Shown: piece by piece, positions 36,863 through 48,052 of the stretch
How the letters are laid out: each line of letters begins with the position of its first letter
How positions within the stretch are numbered: the first letter of the stretch is position 1
From: Whitmania pigra
Lineage: Eukaryota > Annelida > Clitellata > Hirudinida > Haemopidae
Reading direction: 5' to 3'
Assembly: GCA_021613335.1 (NCBI GenBank)
Contig: JAJTWR010000224.1
Span: 1 to 64,000, forward strand
Length of the DNA stretch: 64,000 bases
Translations under genes and position numbers: made by a program
Notes under the pieces: model-generated
Databases searched by the model: none
Seen by the model: only the letters and a program-made list of their open reading frames with translations
What the model was told of the DNA's origin: nothing

Positions 36863-38061
36863 TTACGTGATGATCACGAAGTCCGCCGCCGTCAGATTCG
36901 GAGTGCCGCTGAAAGTGCCGACCAGCGTCAAGCTGGCCGTTGTGGCTGCACCCGAACCGATCCACAGCTTGCCCGTGTCGCGAGCGTAAACCAGACCGCC
37001 CGACGCCAGCATCGCCCCCACGTCATTCAATTTGCCGCCGGCGCCAAGAACGCTGAGGCTATCGAGCACTCTGAATTGAGTCAGAGGCGTGTCAGCCGCA
37101 AAACTTGGCGTAATCCCCCCCGTACCGACCATGGCGGCATTACCCAATGCCGCCGCGCTCAGAAGAACCTTGTCACCGGCGGTGAAATCGAAGATCGTGT
37201 CGCGCACGAGATACGCACCATCGCCAGACCCGAGCAGAACGAACGCATCGTTCCCGCTACCGCCGGTCAGCGTGTCGGCCCCAGCGCCGCCGGCCAGCGT
37301 GTCGGCGCCGCTGCCGCCATCAGCCTGTCATTGCCGTCGCCGCCGACCAGACTGTCAGTCCCGCTGCCGCCAAACAGATCGTCATTGCCGTCGCCGCCGT
37401 CCAGCACGTCATTGCCAGTACCGCCATCCAGCCTGTCATTGCCAACACCGCCGAGCAGACTGTCATCGCCGTCGCCGCCATAGAGCTTATCGTTGCCAGT
37501 ACCGCCATCGACGGTGTCATTGCCAAGGTCGCCATAGAGCGCAATCAACCGCCATCGCCGCCCTTGACAATGTCATTGCCCTGGCCGCCATAAAGAGTAT
37601 CCGCTCCTGCGCCGCCAGTGATATCATCGGCCCCCCTTGTTGCCGTATACCGTCATACCCTCGTTAGCAGTACTGGTAACAGTATCGTTCCCATCGCCGG
37701 CAAAGATCAGGTCGGCGCCGGAGGCATTCGAAATGCTGTCGTTGCCCTTGCCGCCGTAAACGGTATCGGCCCCAGCGCCCGACGCGATAGTGTCACTGCC
37801 AAGGTCGCCGTACAACAGATCGTCCTCGTCGCCGCCCACGATACTGTCGTTGTCCTTGCCGCCATAGATGGTGGTGGGATCGCTTGGGCTGGCTGTCAGA
37901 GTATCGTTGCCCTTACCGCCGTACAGGACATCCTCACCGCCGTTGCCAGCGATATTGTCATGCCCGTCCATACCGAAAACGGTATCGTCCGTACCGAAAC
38001 CGCCAAACACATCGTCGCCGCTCGACAAATACCAAGCGCCATCTTTAAAAGTGTAAGCCAT
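36863..38061 (-). CDS. RTX (hemolysin-type calcium-binding repeat) protein, three frameshifts
   Basis: Calcium-binding beta-roll protein of the type exported by type I secretion. ATG 38061 ([20 protein letters not shown], ribosome-binding site GGAGGG) is followed by many GGxGxDxLx nonapeptides such as YGGKGNDTL and DGGTGNDVL. The end has a compact C-terminal domain ([18 protein letters not shown], ending [10 protein letters not shown]) of the kind that carries the secretion signal. The frame shifts near 37631-37636 (one extra C), 37547 (one base short) and 37318 (one base short); together these balance to 399 residues. No protease, lipase or pore-forming domain is visible, so it looks like a small surface or structural protein rather than a toxin. 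No secretion genes are adjacent. Confidence 0.82.
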
Positions 38062-38369
38062 GTGGCCCTCCAACCGGAAACCAAAAAAACCCTGGGATCG
38101 AGGAGTTTCATGCCTGACCAAGCGAGCCAACGGGCGCAAACCAGCACATGCGCCCAGGAGCTGGACCGACCCCAACCTTATCCCGTTCCGCCGCTAGCTT
38201 TACCGGTTTCGCCGCGCGGGTGCAAGTCAGAAACAAAGGAAGCACAAAAACGACGTAGATGTGATATTTATACAACATAAGAACCGAATCCGCTCCTCGA
38301 TGCCTCACGCATACGGCGCTTGCCGGTTTTGCAACGTCGCATTACGCTTGGCGAGTCTGAGGAGGGCTG
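38062..38369. promoter_or_regulatory. Divergent upstream region of the RTX and metallo-hydrolase genes
   Basis: About 300 bases between divergent starts. At 38323-38350 lies the 28-base segment shared with 13953-13980 (CCGGTTTTGCAACGTCGC, then ATTACGCTTG), 20 bases before the metallo-hydrolase ATG. An AT-rich patch at 38258-38282 could hold promoter elements. No gene is seen. Confidence 0.45.
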
Positions 38370-39458
38370 ATGAAGCAAATCGCGACCTTTGCGTGGATTC
38401 TTTGGTTTTTGTCCTTGGTTGCGTGCAGCGATCTGGTTACGTACAACAATCCGGACTACGATGCCAGCAAGCCGCATCACCGGCCTGACGGTTTTGCGAA
38501 CAGATATGCCGAGCGCTCAGACTTGCCCGGATTGTGGCGCTGGCAGTGGGAACGGTTTCGCGATGGGCTCCCCAAGCCGCCCGCCGAGCCAATCCTCGGC
38601 ATAGCGCCCGATCTGGATTTGATACACAGCCAAAGCCCGATGCCGCGCGTGACGTGGGTGGGACACGCCACGGCGCTTATCCAGGTCGACGGGTTAAACA
38701 TCCTGACCGATCCGCACTGGGGCAAACGCGCCTCACCGGTCAGTTTTGCAGGACCCAAGCGTCACCAGGCGCCGGGGATTCCTTTCGATCGATTGCCCGC
38801 GATCCATGCAGCGGTCATTTCGCACAATCATTGGGACCATCTGGACCAGGATACGATTCAAGCTTTGATGGACCGGCATGACGGTATCCGTTTTTTTGTC
38901 CCTCTGGGAGTTCAGCACTGGTTCAAAGACAAGATTCGCGGCGCGACCGTCTCTGGTCCCTCCCCCAATGTGGTGGCGCTGGACTGGGACCAAAGCGACG
39001 CTTTGCAAGGCAGAACACATCCGATGCAGTTGCATTTTCTGGCAGTTCAGCACTGGAGCGCTAGAGGGTTGTGGGATCGAAATCGAACTCTCTGGGGCAG
39101 CTGGGCCATGATTCACCCGGCCTGGCGCTTTTGGTTTTCCGGCGATTTGGCCTATTCGCCAGACAGTGCGGACATTGGCAAGCGCCTAGGCGGTTTTGAC
39201 TTGGCTGCCATTGCCATCGGCGCCTATGAGCCGCGCTGGTTCATGAAGAAGGCTCACATCAATCCCGCCGAAGCTTTACAGATCATGATGGAGGTGGGAG
39301 CAAAATCGGCGATCGGCATTCACTGGGGAACGTTTGACGGCCTCAGCGACGAATCTCTGGACCAACCCCCGAAAGACCTGCTGCAAGCCAAGAGGAATCT
39401 CTCCACGCCGCCTGATTTCAAAGTGCTCAAGCACGGCGAAAGCTGGGTTGGGAGGTAA
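38370..39458 (+). CDS. Metallo-beta-lactamase-fold hydrolase, NAPE-PLD-like, predicted lipoprotein
   Basis: Zinc hydrolase of 362 residues. The N-terminus has a lipoprotein signal with lipobox LVAC (Cys19), so the enzyme is probably membrane-anchored in the periplasm. Core motifs: TWVGHATALIQVDGLNILTDP, ISHNHWDHLDQDTI (HxHxDH-type metal site), FSGDLAYSPD and a final GIHWGTFDGL. This order matches N-acyl-phosphatidylethanolamine phospholipase D-like and UlaG-like proteins; the natural substrate in bacteria is unknown. A GAGGAGGG ribosome-binding site precedes ATG 38370. Confidence 0.88.
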   Translation: MKQIATFAWILWFLSLVACSDLVTYNNPDYDASKPHHRPDGFANRYAERSDLPGLWRWQWERFRDGLPKPPAEPILGIAPDLDLIHSQSPMPRVTWVGHATALIQVDGLNILTDPHWGKRASPVSFAGPKRHQAPGIPFDRLPAIHAAVISHNHWDHLDQDTIQALMDRHDGIRFFVPLGVQHWFKDKIRGATVSGPSPNVVALDWDQSDALQGRTHPMQLHFLAVQHWSARGLWDRNRTLWGSWAMIHPAWRFWFSGDLAYSPDSADIGKRLGGFDLAAIAIGAYEPRWFMKKAHINPAEALQIMMEVGAKSAIGIHWGTFDGLSDESLDQPPKDLLQAKRNLSTPPDFKVLKHGESWVGR

Positions 39459-39521
39459 GGCTTTCAGGGTTCGATCTGTAAAGCGGCGCACCTGCCCATA
39501 GAGCGCCGCCGCCCTCAGCCA

Positions 39522-40223
39522 TCATGTCTTGCGCTGGCGGGCAAAAAGGTAAAAAACCACCAGCAGACTCGCCGCCAGCCCGTACCAGGTAAGGGCATAA
39601 TGCAGGTGATCGTTGGGCGGATCGACCCGGCTTTGTCCGCCAACCGGCAGGGATTTGGCCGCGGGCTTGGCATCCAGATCGATCAGATAAGGGCGCGGCG
39701 CCGGCAGGCCTAGCGCTTGTCCCATGGCAAGCGGATCGACGGCGAACCATTCCCCGGCCGCCGGCCGGTCGGCAGGGGTAAAGCGGTTGCGACCGTAAGC
39801 GCCGCGCAGCAAGCCGGTCAGCGTCACCGCGCCAACCGGTCGCTCAACGGCGGCGCCAGCCTGGTAGGGCACGAATCCCCGGTTGATCAGGACGATATCG
39901 CCGTCAGCCAATTGCAGCGGCGCGATCAGATGAAAGCCCGATTGCTGTCCAAGGCTCTGGCCGCGTACTGCCAATTCGCGCGCGTGATCGAAGACGCCGC
40001 TCACCTTCACCCGCCTGAACTCCATCCCCTCCAGCTGTTCGGGAAGGGAAATGGGGTCGGGAAGGGAAATGGGGGGAGCGGCTATCCTGGCTTCCCGTTC
40101 AGCAATCAACGCGTTTTTCCACGCCCGGCGCTGCATCTGCCAAGTGCCAAGCGACAGCAAAACCGCCAGCGCGACCGAAGCCGCAATGCCGGGCCACAAC
40201 AATTGCCGCCGAAAGCGAGACAT
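39522..40223 (-). CDS. SURF1-family cytochrome oxidase assembly protein
   Basis: Membrane protein needed for heme a insertion into subunit I. It has 233 residues from ATG 40223 (MSRFRRQLLWPGIAASVALA) with one helix at each end, the N-terminal LGTWQMQRRAWKNALI motif, VLINRGFVPY in the middle and NDHLHYALTWYGLA at the C-terminal helix. It is the last gene of the ctaCD-ctaB-ctaG-ctaE operon, 23 bases after ctaE. Confidence 0.93.
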   Translation of the reverse strand: MSRFRRQLLWPGIAASVALAVLLSLGTWQMQRRAWKNALIAEREARIAAPPISLPDPISLPEQLEGMEFRRVKVSGVFDHARELAVRGQSLGQQSGFHLIAPLQLADGDIVLINRGFVPYQAGAAVERPVGAVTLTGLLRGAYGRNRFTPADRPAAGEWFAVDPLAMGQALGLPAPRPYLIDLDAKPAAKSLPVGGQSRVDPPNDHLHYALTWYGLAASLLVVFYLFARQRKT

Positions 40224-40246
40224 TGCCAGACCTGAACGGCGCTCGA

Positions 40247-41065
40247 TTACAATGTTACGGCATTGCCCTTGCCCCACCAATAGACCCAAACGAACAAGAA
40301 CAGCCAGACGACATCGACGAAATGCCAATACCAGGCGGCAGCCTCGAAGCCGATATGGCGGGCTGGGGTGAAATGACCCTTGATGACGCGAAACAGGCAG
40401 ACGGCCAGAAACAGCGTGCCAACGATGACATGGAAACCGTGAAAACCGGTCGCCATGTAGAAAGTTGACGGGTAGATCCCCTCTTTGAAGCTGAAAGCGG
40501 CATGGGCGTATTCAAAGGCCTGCAAGCCGGTAAAGGTCAAGCCGAGCGCGATGGTGAGGGCCAGGCCAACGATCAGGTCGCGGCGAGAGCGCTGCATCAG
40601 GGCATGGTGCGCCCAGGTGACGGTGGTGCCCGACAGCAGCAGGATCAGCGTATTGAGAAAAGGAAGGCCGAACGGGTTGAAGGGCACGATGCCGGCTGGC
40701 GGCCAGAGATGATCGATCCCGGCGCGCGGAAAGATCGACATATCGAAAAAAGCCCAGAAAAACGCGACGAAAAACATCACTTCCGATGCGATGAACAGCC
40801 CCATGCCCACGCGCAAACCGATGGCAACCGTTGATGTGTGGTGACCGCCATGGGCCTCCAGCACGACATCGCGCCACCACAGCGCCGCGCAGACAAGTAA
40901 AAAGACCAGCCCCGCCAGCATCAGCCAAGGGCCGCGATCGTGCATGTAAAGCACGGCGCCCGTGGCAAGCCCGCCGACCGAAAACGCCGTCAGCAGCGGC
41001 CAGGGGCTGGGGTCGACCAGATGGTAGGGGTGTTTGGCTCCAGGGGGATGGTCGGTGGCGGCCAT
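40247..41065 (-). CDS. ctaE: Cytochrome c oxidase subunit III
   Basis: Seven-helix subunit III of aa3-type cytochrome c oxidase in the inner membrane, 272 residues from ATG 41065 (MAATDHPPGAKHPYHLVDPS). The first helix PLLTAFSVGGLATGAVLYMH, EVMFFVAFFWAFF with the conserved acidic residue, and GFHGFHVIVGTLFL at the C-terminal part are diagnostic. GAGGA lies eight bases before the chosen ATG; the ATG at 41080 would add five residues. Confidence 0.96.
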   Translation of the reverse strand: MAATDHPPGAKHPYHLVDPSPWPLLTAFSVGGLATGAVLYMHDRGPWLMLAGLVFLLVCAALWWRDVVLEAHGGHHTSTVAIGLRVGMGLFIASEVMFFVAFFWAFFDMSIFPRAGIDHLWPPAGIVPFNPFGLPFLNTLILLLSGTTVTWAHHALMQRSRRDLIVGLALTIALGLTFTGLQAFEYAHAAFSFKEGIYPSTFYMATGFHGFHVIVGTLFLAVCLFRVIKGHFTPARHIGFEAAAWYWHFVDVVWLFLFVWVYWWGKGNAVTL

Positions 41066-41076
41066 TGTGAAATTCC

Positions 41077-41685
41077 TCATCCTTCGGGTGCGGGCGGCGC
41101 CTTGGCCGGGTCTTTGACGGTCTGCTCCTTGGCGCGGAACATGGCATAGGACAGGGTGATGGTGGTGACATCGTCGAGATTGCGATCCGCCAACAAAGCC
41201 GGATCGATGAAGAACGACACCGGCATTTCGACTTTCTCACCAGGCGAGAGCGTTTGGTTTTGAAAGCAGAAACACTCCAGCTTGTTGAAATAAGGGCCGG
41301 CCTTGTCGGGCGTGACATTGAAGCTGGCAATCCCGGTCACCGGGTTGGCGCCGCGATTTTCCGCCCGATAGAAGATCAGCCCGGTTTCGCCGATGCGCAG
41401 GCGGACTTCTTTTTGCTCCGGGTGAAAGCGCCAGGGCAGATCTTCGCTCCGGTCGGCGTTGAAGCGCACGGTGATCGCCCGGTCGGCGATGCGATCCGCC
41501 GACGGCGCCTGCTCGGCGCGTTGGGGCGTGCCGGCAAAGCCGGTCGCCTGGCAGAACAGCGCATAAAGCGGCGATGACGCAAAGGCGAGAGCGATCATGA
41601 GCGCAGCCAGGGCGCTGAGCGCGGCCAGGGCGCGCCGGTTGCGGCGATCCAAAGAACGGGGCGAAGAAGGAGGGAGGATGGGCAT
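41077..41685 (-). CDS. ctaG: Cytochrome c oxidase assembly protein CtaG (Cox11), CuB chaperone
   Basis: Membrane-anchored copper chaperone that delivers Cu to the CuB site of subunit I. ATG 41685 overlaps the stop of the small upstream gene and gives 202 residues: one N-terminal helix, then a periplasmic domain with the copper motif ECFCFQNQTL (Cys-Phe-Cys) and the FFIDPALL segment. The long open frame above 41685 is the small CoxF-like gene in another frame. Confidence 0.95.
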   Translation of the reverse strand: MPILPPSSPRSLDRRNRRALAALSALAALMIALAFASSPLYALFCQATGFAGTPQRAEQAPSADRIADRAITVRFNADRSEDLPWRFHPEQKEVRLRIGETGLIFYRAENRGANPVTGIASFNVTPDKAGPYFNKLECFCFQNQTLSPGEKVEMPVSFFIDPALLADRNLDDVTTITLSYAMFRAKEQTVKDPAKAPPAPEG

Positions 41686-41807
41686 CACCCGCCCCCTGTC
41701 CGCCCGAATTGGACGATGGTCATGGCATAGAACAGCGCGACCAGCACAGCAAGCCCGATGGCGATGGCCCGGTTGCGGTTTCTGCGGGCAAGATCGCGTG
41801 AGGTCAT
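41685..41807 (-). CDS. Small CoxF-like membrane protein of the oxidase operon
   Basis: Forty-residue protein (MTSRDLARRNRNRAIAIGLA then a single helix ending YAMTIVQFGRTGGG). Its start overlaps the ctaB end by four bases (ATGA, 41804-41807) and its stop shares a base with the ctaG start. Many alphaproteobacterial cox operons carry such a tiny single-helix protein at exactly this place. Function is presumed to be in oxidase assembly; sequence alone does not show it. Confidence 0.85.
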   Translation of the reverse strand: MTSRDLARRNRNRAIAIGLAVLVALFYAMTIVQFGRTGGG

Positions 41808-42691
41808 GGCGCACCGGTCGTCAGCAGCAAGGCAAAAAGAGCGAACAGATAAAAAATAGAAAACCCAAACATCTGGCGCGCCGGGCGATCGTCGCCCGGC
41901 GGGCTTTGCCAAACCCGGATCGCGGCGATCAGGAACAGCGCGCCCAGCAATCCAGCGCCGGTCGAATAGATCAGGCCAGCCATGCCCGCCGCAGCGGGCA
42001 GGAGCGATACTGACGCCGTCAACGCCGTATAAGCCAGCATCTGACGCCTGGTTACACGCTCGCCGGCCGTCACCGGCAGCATCGGCACGCCGGCCGCCTG
42101 GTAATCGCCGGCGCGATACAGGGCAAGCGCCCAAAAATGCGGCGGCGTCCACAAAAATACGATGGCGAACAGCAGCCAGGCGCCAAGCCCGACATCGCCG
42201 GTCACAGCCGCCCAGCCGATCATGGGCGGAAAAGCCCCGGCGGCGCCGCCGATGACAATGTTCTGCGGCGTGCGCCGCTTCAACCAGATGGTATAGACGA
42301 AGACATAAAAACCGATGGATAGCGCCAGCAAGGCAGCGGCGATAGGGTTGGCGGCCAGAAACATGATGGCAACCGACATCACCGCCAGCACCACGCCAAA
42401 GGCCAGCGCTTCCGACGGTTCAACCCGACCGGCTGGAATGGGCCGGTCGCGGGTGCGCGTCATGATGGCGTCGATATCGCGATCGTACCACATATTGATG
42501 GCTCCAGCCGCCCCGGCGGCCATGGCGATGCAAGCGATCGCGATGCCGGCGAGCAGCGGATGCAGACTGCCGGGGGCGACGGCCAGGCCGGTAAAGCCGG
42601 TGAAGAGCACCAGCGACATGACGCGGGGTTTCAGCAAAGCGATGAAATCGCGCCAGTCGCTGTCAACATGGCCATAGGCCAGATCAGTCAT
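41804..42691 (-). CDS. ctaB: Protoheme IX farnesyltransferase (heme O synthase)
   Basis: UbiA-superfamily prenyltransferase that attaches a farnesyl group to heme b, giving heme O, the precursor of heme A. 295 residues with many helices. The first aspartate motif NMWYDRDIDAIMTRTRDRPI (NxxxDxxxD) and the second, in the WTPPHFWALALYRAGDYQAAGVPMLP region, are intact. Needed for making the heme of the oxidase encoded by the same operon. Confidence 0.96.
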   Translation of the reverse strand: MTDLAYGHVDSDWRDFIALLKPRVMSLVLFTGFTGLAVAPGSLHPLLAGIAIACIAMAAGAAGAINMWYDRDIDAIMTRTRDRPIPAGRVEPSEALAFGVVLAVMSVAIMFLAANPIAAALLALSIGFYVFVYTIWLKRRTPQNIVIGGAAGAFPPMIGWAAVTGDVGLGAWLLFAIVFLWTPPHFWALALYRAGDYQAAGVPMLPVTAGERVTRRQMLAYTALTASVSLLPAAAGMAGLIYSTGAGLLGALFLIAAIRVWQSPPGDDRPARQMFGFSIFYLFALFALLLTTGAP

Positions 42692-42781
42692 GGCGGATCT
42701 CCTTCGTGGATGCCGCGATCATGTCAATATCCCTGCGTCTGCAGCGCCGTCCCAACATCGACAGCCCCTTCGTGGATGAGG

Positions 42782-44790
<2,009 letters not shown>

Positions 44791-45621
44791 TCACGGCAGC
44801 GATGCCGCCAGCAGCGGCCGGGAAGCGGGGCTGTTGCCGGCATAGCGGGTTTTCGCCTGCTCGACCCAACGAGCGAACTGGTCTTTCGGCAGCGATTCGA
44901 CGCTGATCGGCATGAAACCGTGATTGACGCCGCAGATCTGGTTGCATTGGCCGTAGAACCGGCCCTCGCGCGTGACGCGAACCCAGGTCTCGTTGGTGCG
45001 GCCGGGCATGGCATAAATCTGCAGGCCCAATGCCGGCACCAGCCAGGAATGCATGACATCGCTGCTGGCCACCAGGATGCGAATGTTCGTATCCATCGGT
45101 AAAACCAGCTTGTTATCAACCTCCAGCAGACGCTTTTGACCGGGTTTCAACTCGTCATCGGCCAGGATATAGCTGTCATAGGTAAAACCGCCATGGTCGG
45201 GATATTCGTAAGACCAGTACCATTGATGGCCGACGACCTTGACCGTCATCTCCGCCTCTTGCGTGCGATCCATGAAATAGAGCAGGCGGAAAGAGGGAAC
45301 GGCGATCAGAGCCAGAATTATCACCGGCAGGACGGTCCAGGCGATTTCCAGACCGGTATGATGGCTGTTGCGCGAGGGCGTCGGATGACGACTGGCGCGA
45401 AACCGCCAGATGACGATCGCCAGCAGCAGCAGCACGAATGCGCTGACGATGCCGATCACCCACAGCAGGATGCCGTTATGAAAATCCAAAATCCGGTCTC
45501 TGACCGGCGATGCCGACCCGGACATCATCATCTGCCAGGGTTGGGCGGTAAAATCTTCCGCAAAAGCGGAAACCGGGGTGAAAATGACGGCGCCAGCCGC
45601 CATCCGGCATAGTCGTCGCAT
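44791..45621 (-). CDS. ctaC: Cytochrome c oxidase subunit II
   Basis: Subunit II carries the CuA centre that accepts electrons from cytochrome c. 276 residues with a signal peptide (ending SAFA), two helices, and a periplasmic cupredoxin domain. CuA ligands are in SDVMHSWLVPALG and GQCNQICGVNHGFMPI (two Cys, His, Met). The aromatic patch VVGHQWYWSYEYPD is intact. First gene of the operon; the promoter should lie just upstream within 45622-45933. Confidence 0.97.
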   Translation of the reverse strand: MRRLCRMAAGAVIFTPVSAFAEDFTAQPWQMMMSGSASPVRDRILDFHNGILLWVIGIVSAFVLLLLAIVIWRFRASRHPTPSRNSHHTGLEIAWTVLPVIILALIAVPSFRLLYFMDRTQEAEMTVKVVGHQWYWSYEYPDHGGFTYDSYILADDELKPGQKRLLEVDNKLVLPMDTNIRILVASSDVMHSWLVPALGLQIYAMPGRTNETWVRVTREGRFYGQCNQICGVNHGFMPISVESLPKDQFARWVEQAKTRYAGNSPASRPLLAASLP

Positions 45622-45933
45622 CGTAAGTTCCTTCTCAGGTTCGCTATCCTGGATGCGATTGCGTCAGCTCGCGACTCTCCCGGCCAATCAGATCTTTGCT
45701 GCATTGCGTCGGCAAGAAAATTATAGAATCAAAATAAAAAGGGCTTTTGCCCTGCGCTGTGCCCAAAAGCGCTGAATTCATCGGATTTTGGACGAAAGCG
45801 CGCCAGAATATGTGACAATGTGCCGCATGTCGGATGCGCGCGCGCCAATAACGGCGCTCTGTCGCTTTACCGGTTACGCTGAGCGCTTGTCGCTTTATAG
45901 TGAGAGGCTTTCTGCCAGGAGCTTGCTTGCGTC
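45622..45933. promoter_or_regulatory. Divergent ctaC/tldD upstream region
   Basis: About 310 bases separating the oxidase operon (minus) from tldD (plus). It contains an AT-rich segment at 45716-45745 and a small hairpin (AGGGC/GCCCT with a TTTT loop at about 45739-45752), neither of which can be assigned a role. No gene is visible. Confidence 0.45.
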
Positions 45934-47365
45934 ATGTCCGATCTAACCGTCACTGACCGTTTATTCTTTGCCGAAACCGGGTTGGACCGAACGAGGGTGG
46001 AGGCCATCGTCCGCGCCGCCTTGGCCCGGGCAGAGGATGGCGAGTTGTTTTTGGAATACGGTCAGTCGGAAAGTTTCGCCTGGGACGATGGCCGGCTGAA
46101 AAGCGCCAGTTTCGACGCCAGCCGGGGATTCGGGCTGCGCGCGGTGGTTGGCGAGGTGACGGGCTATGCCCATGCCAGCGAGATGAGTCATGCCGCCTTG
46201 CAGCGCGCCGCCGCGACGGTGCGGGCGGTGCAAGACGGTTATGGCGGGCGCGTGGCCGTTGCGCGCTGCACAACGAAAAACGCGCTTTATACCGATCTCA
46301 ACCCGCTGGGGGCGATGCCCTTTGAACGGAAGATCGCGCTGCTGGCCGATATCGATGCCTATGCCCGTGGCCGCGATCCGCGGGTCAAGCAGGTGATGGC
46401 GTCGGTTTCCGGCTCCTGGTCGGCCGTTCAGATCGTCTGCGCCGATGGCAGCCGCCATGGCGACATTCGTCCGCTCGTGCGCCTCAATGTCTCGATCGTC
46501 GCAGCGCAAGGCGGACGCATGGAAAGCGGCAGTTCAGGCGCGGGCGGACGGGTGGGCTATGAGCGTTATTTCGCGCCCCAGCAATGGCAGGCGCAAGTTG
46601 ACGAGGCGCTGCGTCAGGCGCTGGTCAATCTTGACAGCAAACCAGCGCCAGCTGGCGAGATGAGCGTCGTGCTCGGACCGGGCTGGCCGGGGATATTGCT
46701 GCATGAAGCGATCGGGCACGGGCTGGAAGGCGATTTCAACCGCAAACGGACCTCGGCTTTTTTCCGGGCTGCTTGGGCAGAAGGTGGCGGCGCCGGAGGT
46801 GACGGTGGTCGATGACGGCGCCCTGCCCGACCGGCGCGGATCGATCGCCATCGACGACGAAGGCACTGCCAGCGCTTGCACCGTGCTGATCGAAAACGGC
46901 GTTTTGCAAGGTTATTTGCAAGACCGGCTCAATGCCCGGCTGATGGGGGTGACGTCAACCGGCAATGGCCGGCGCGAATCCTTCGCGTACCCGCCAATGC
47001 CGCGCATGACCAACACCATGATGCTGAACGGCCCGCATACCCCCGAAGAGGTGCTGGCCAGCGTCAGGAACGGGCTTTATGCGGTTCATTTCGGCGGCGG
47101 TCAGGTCGATATCACCTCGGGCAAATTCGTCTTCTCCGCGTCTGAAGCCTATTTGATCGAGAATGGCAGGATCGCCGCGCCGGTCAAGGGGGCTACCTTG
47201 ATCGGCAACGGCCCGGATGCCTTGACCCGCATCGTCATGGTCGGCAACGACAGCCGGCTAGATGACGGCATCGGCACTTGCGGCAAGGATGGCCAGTCGG
47301 TACCGGTCGGGGTCGGTCAGCCGACCTTGCGGATCGACGGGCTGACCGTCGGGGGGACCGCTTGA
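45934..47365 (+). CDS. tldD: Metalloprotease TldD, one frameshift
   Basis: Zinc peptidase of the TldD/TldE pair. From ATG 45934 the first frame includes [20 protein letters not shown] and the metal motif HEAIGH at residues 257-262, then derails at a run of six T (46758-46763). The rest ([39 protein letters not shown], ending GLTVGGTA) continues in another frame to 47365. Removing one T would give 476 residues, the family length. The second half keeps all family motifs, so error or very recent mutation is likely. Confidence 0.92.
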
Positions 47366-47449
47366 TCCTTGCAGCTTAATCCTCGATGTACAATCGCCCG
47401 GACAATGCTACTATAGCAAGACATACCATACCGGGATCAAGAACCAGGC

Positions 47450-48031
47450 ATGAATGACAGCGACGTAATCCAGGCGGTCAAACAAGCAATCGTGCAAGCG
47501 CGCGGCGATACGCTGGCGGCGGTCGGGCTGTTGATGGCCGCGGCTGCCCATGATGAAAAGCTGCTGCGCGCCCTGGTTGCTCCGCATCTGCATGGCATCT
47601 TGAGCGACCGGGTCGAGGCCGTCATGCGCGACGCCAAGGCCCGCAAGGGCGGCGGCGCCCCGGCGTCTGGCGCCGTCCCGGCCGATCGTCCGCCGCCGCC
47701 GGCGAAAGCCTCGTCGAGCGCCGTCCCGGATGAGGCGGAGATCGCGCCGGAACCGCGCCGCCGGCCGCCGCCGCCGCCAACCGCAGCGCAGCTCGAAGCC
47801 GAACGTCGAGCGGCGGAAGACCGGATGATCGACCGGCTGTTCGACCGGCTGGCGGATGAGATGCCGCGCAAGCCGCTAGCGCCGCCGCGCGGCGCCGATG
47901 GCAAACCGCTCTCGCCCGAGGAGATATTGGCGCAGCTCGGTCGCGACCCCAATGGCCCCCCTCCCCCCAAAGCCGGCGCGCGTCATCAAGCCGCCATTCA
48001 AAACATCGCCCGCAGCTTCAAGAAATTCTGA
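47450..48031 (+). CDS. Hypothetical alanine/proline-rich protein
   Basis: 193-residue protein that I do not recognise. The N-terminal 60 residues look helical (VIQAVKQAIVQARGDTLAAV, LLRALVAPHLHGILSDRVEAV). A low-complexity Pro/Ala/Arg linker spans about 65-120, and a charged C-terminal part follows with LFDRLADEMPRKPL and a short basic tail NIARSFKKF. No signal peptide or membrane segment. It lies 80 bases after tldD on the same strand and converges on prfC, 20 bases apart. Confidence 0.7.
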   Translation: MNDSDVIQAVKQAIVQARGDTLAAVGLLMAAAAHDEKLLRALVAPHLHGILSDRVEAVMRDAKARKGGGAPASGAVPADRPPPPAKASSSAVPDEAEIAPEPRRRPPPPPTAAQLEAERRAAEDRMIDRLFDRLADEMPRKPLAPPRGADGKPLSPEEILAQLGRDPNGPPPPKAGARHQAAIQNIARSFKKF

Positions 48032-48052
48032 TCCCGGGTCCAGTTCCGGCGA

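Noticed and set aside
37267..38000. Regular short repeats that might suggest a CRISPR array
   Set aside because: They are the codons of GGxGxD calcium-binding nonapeptides; spacing is 27 bases and there are no unique spacers.
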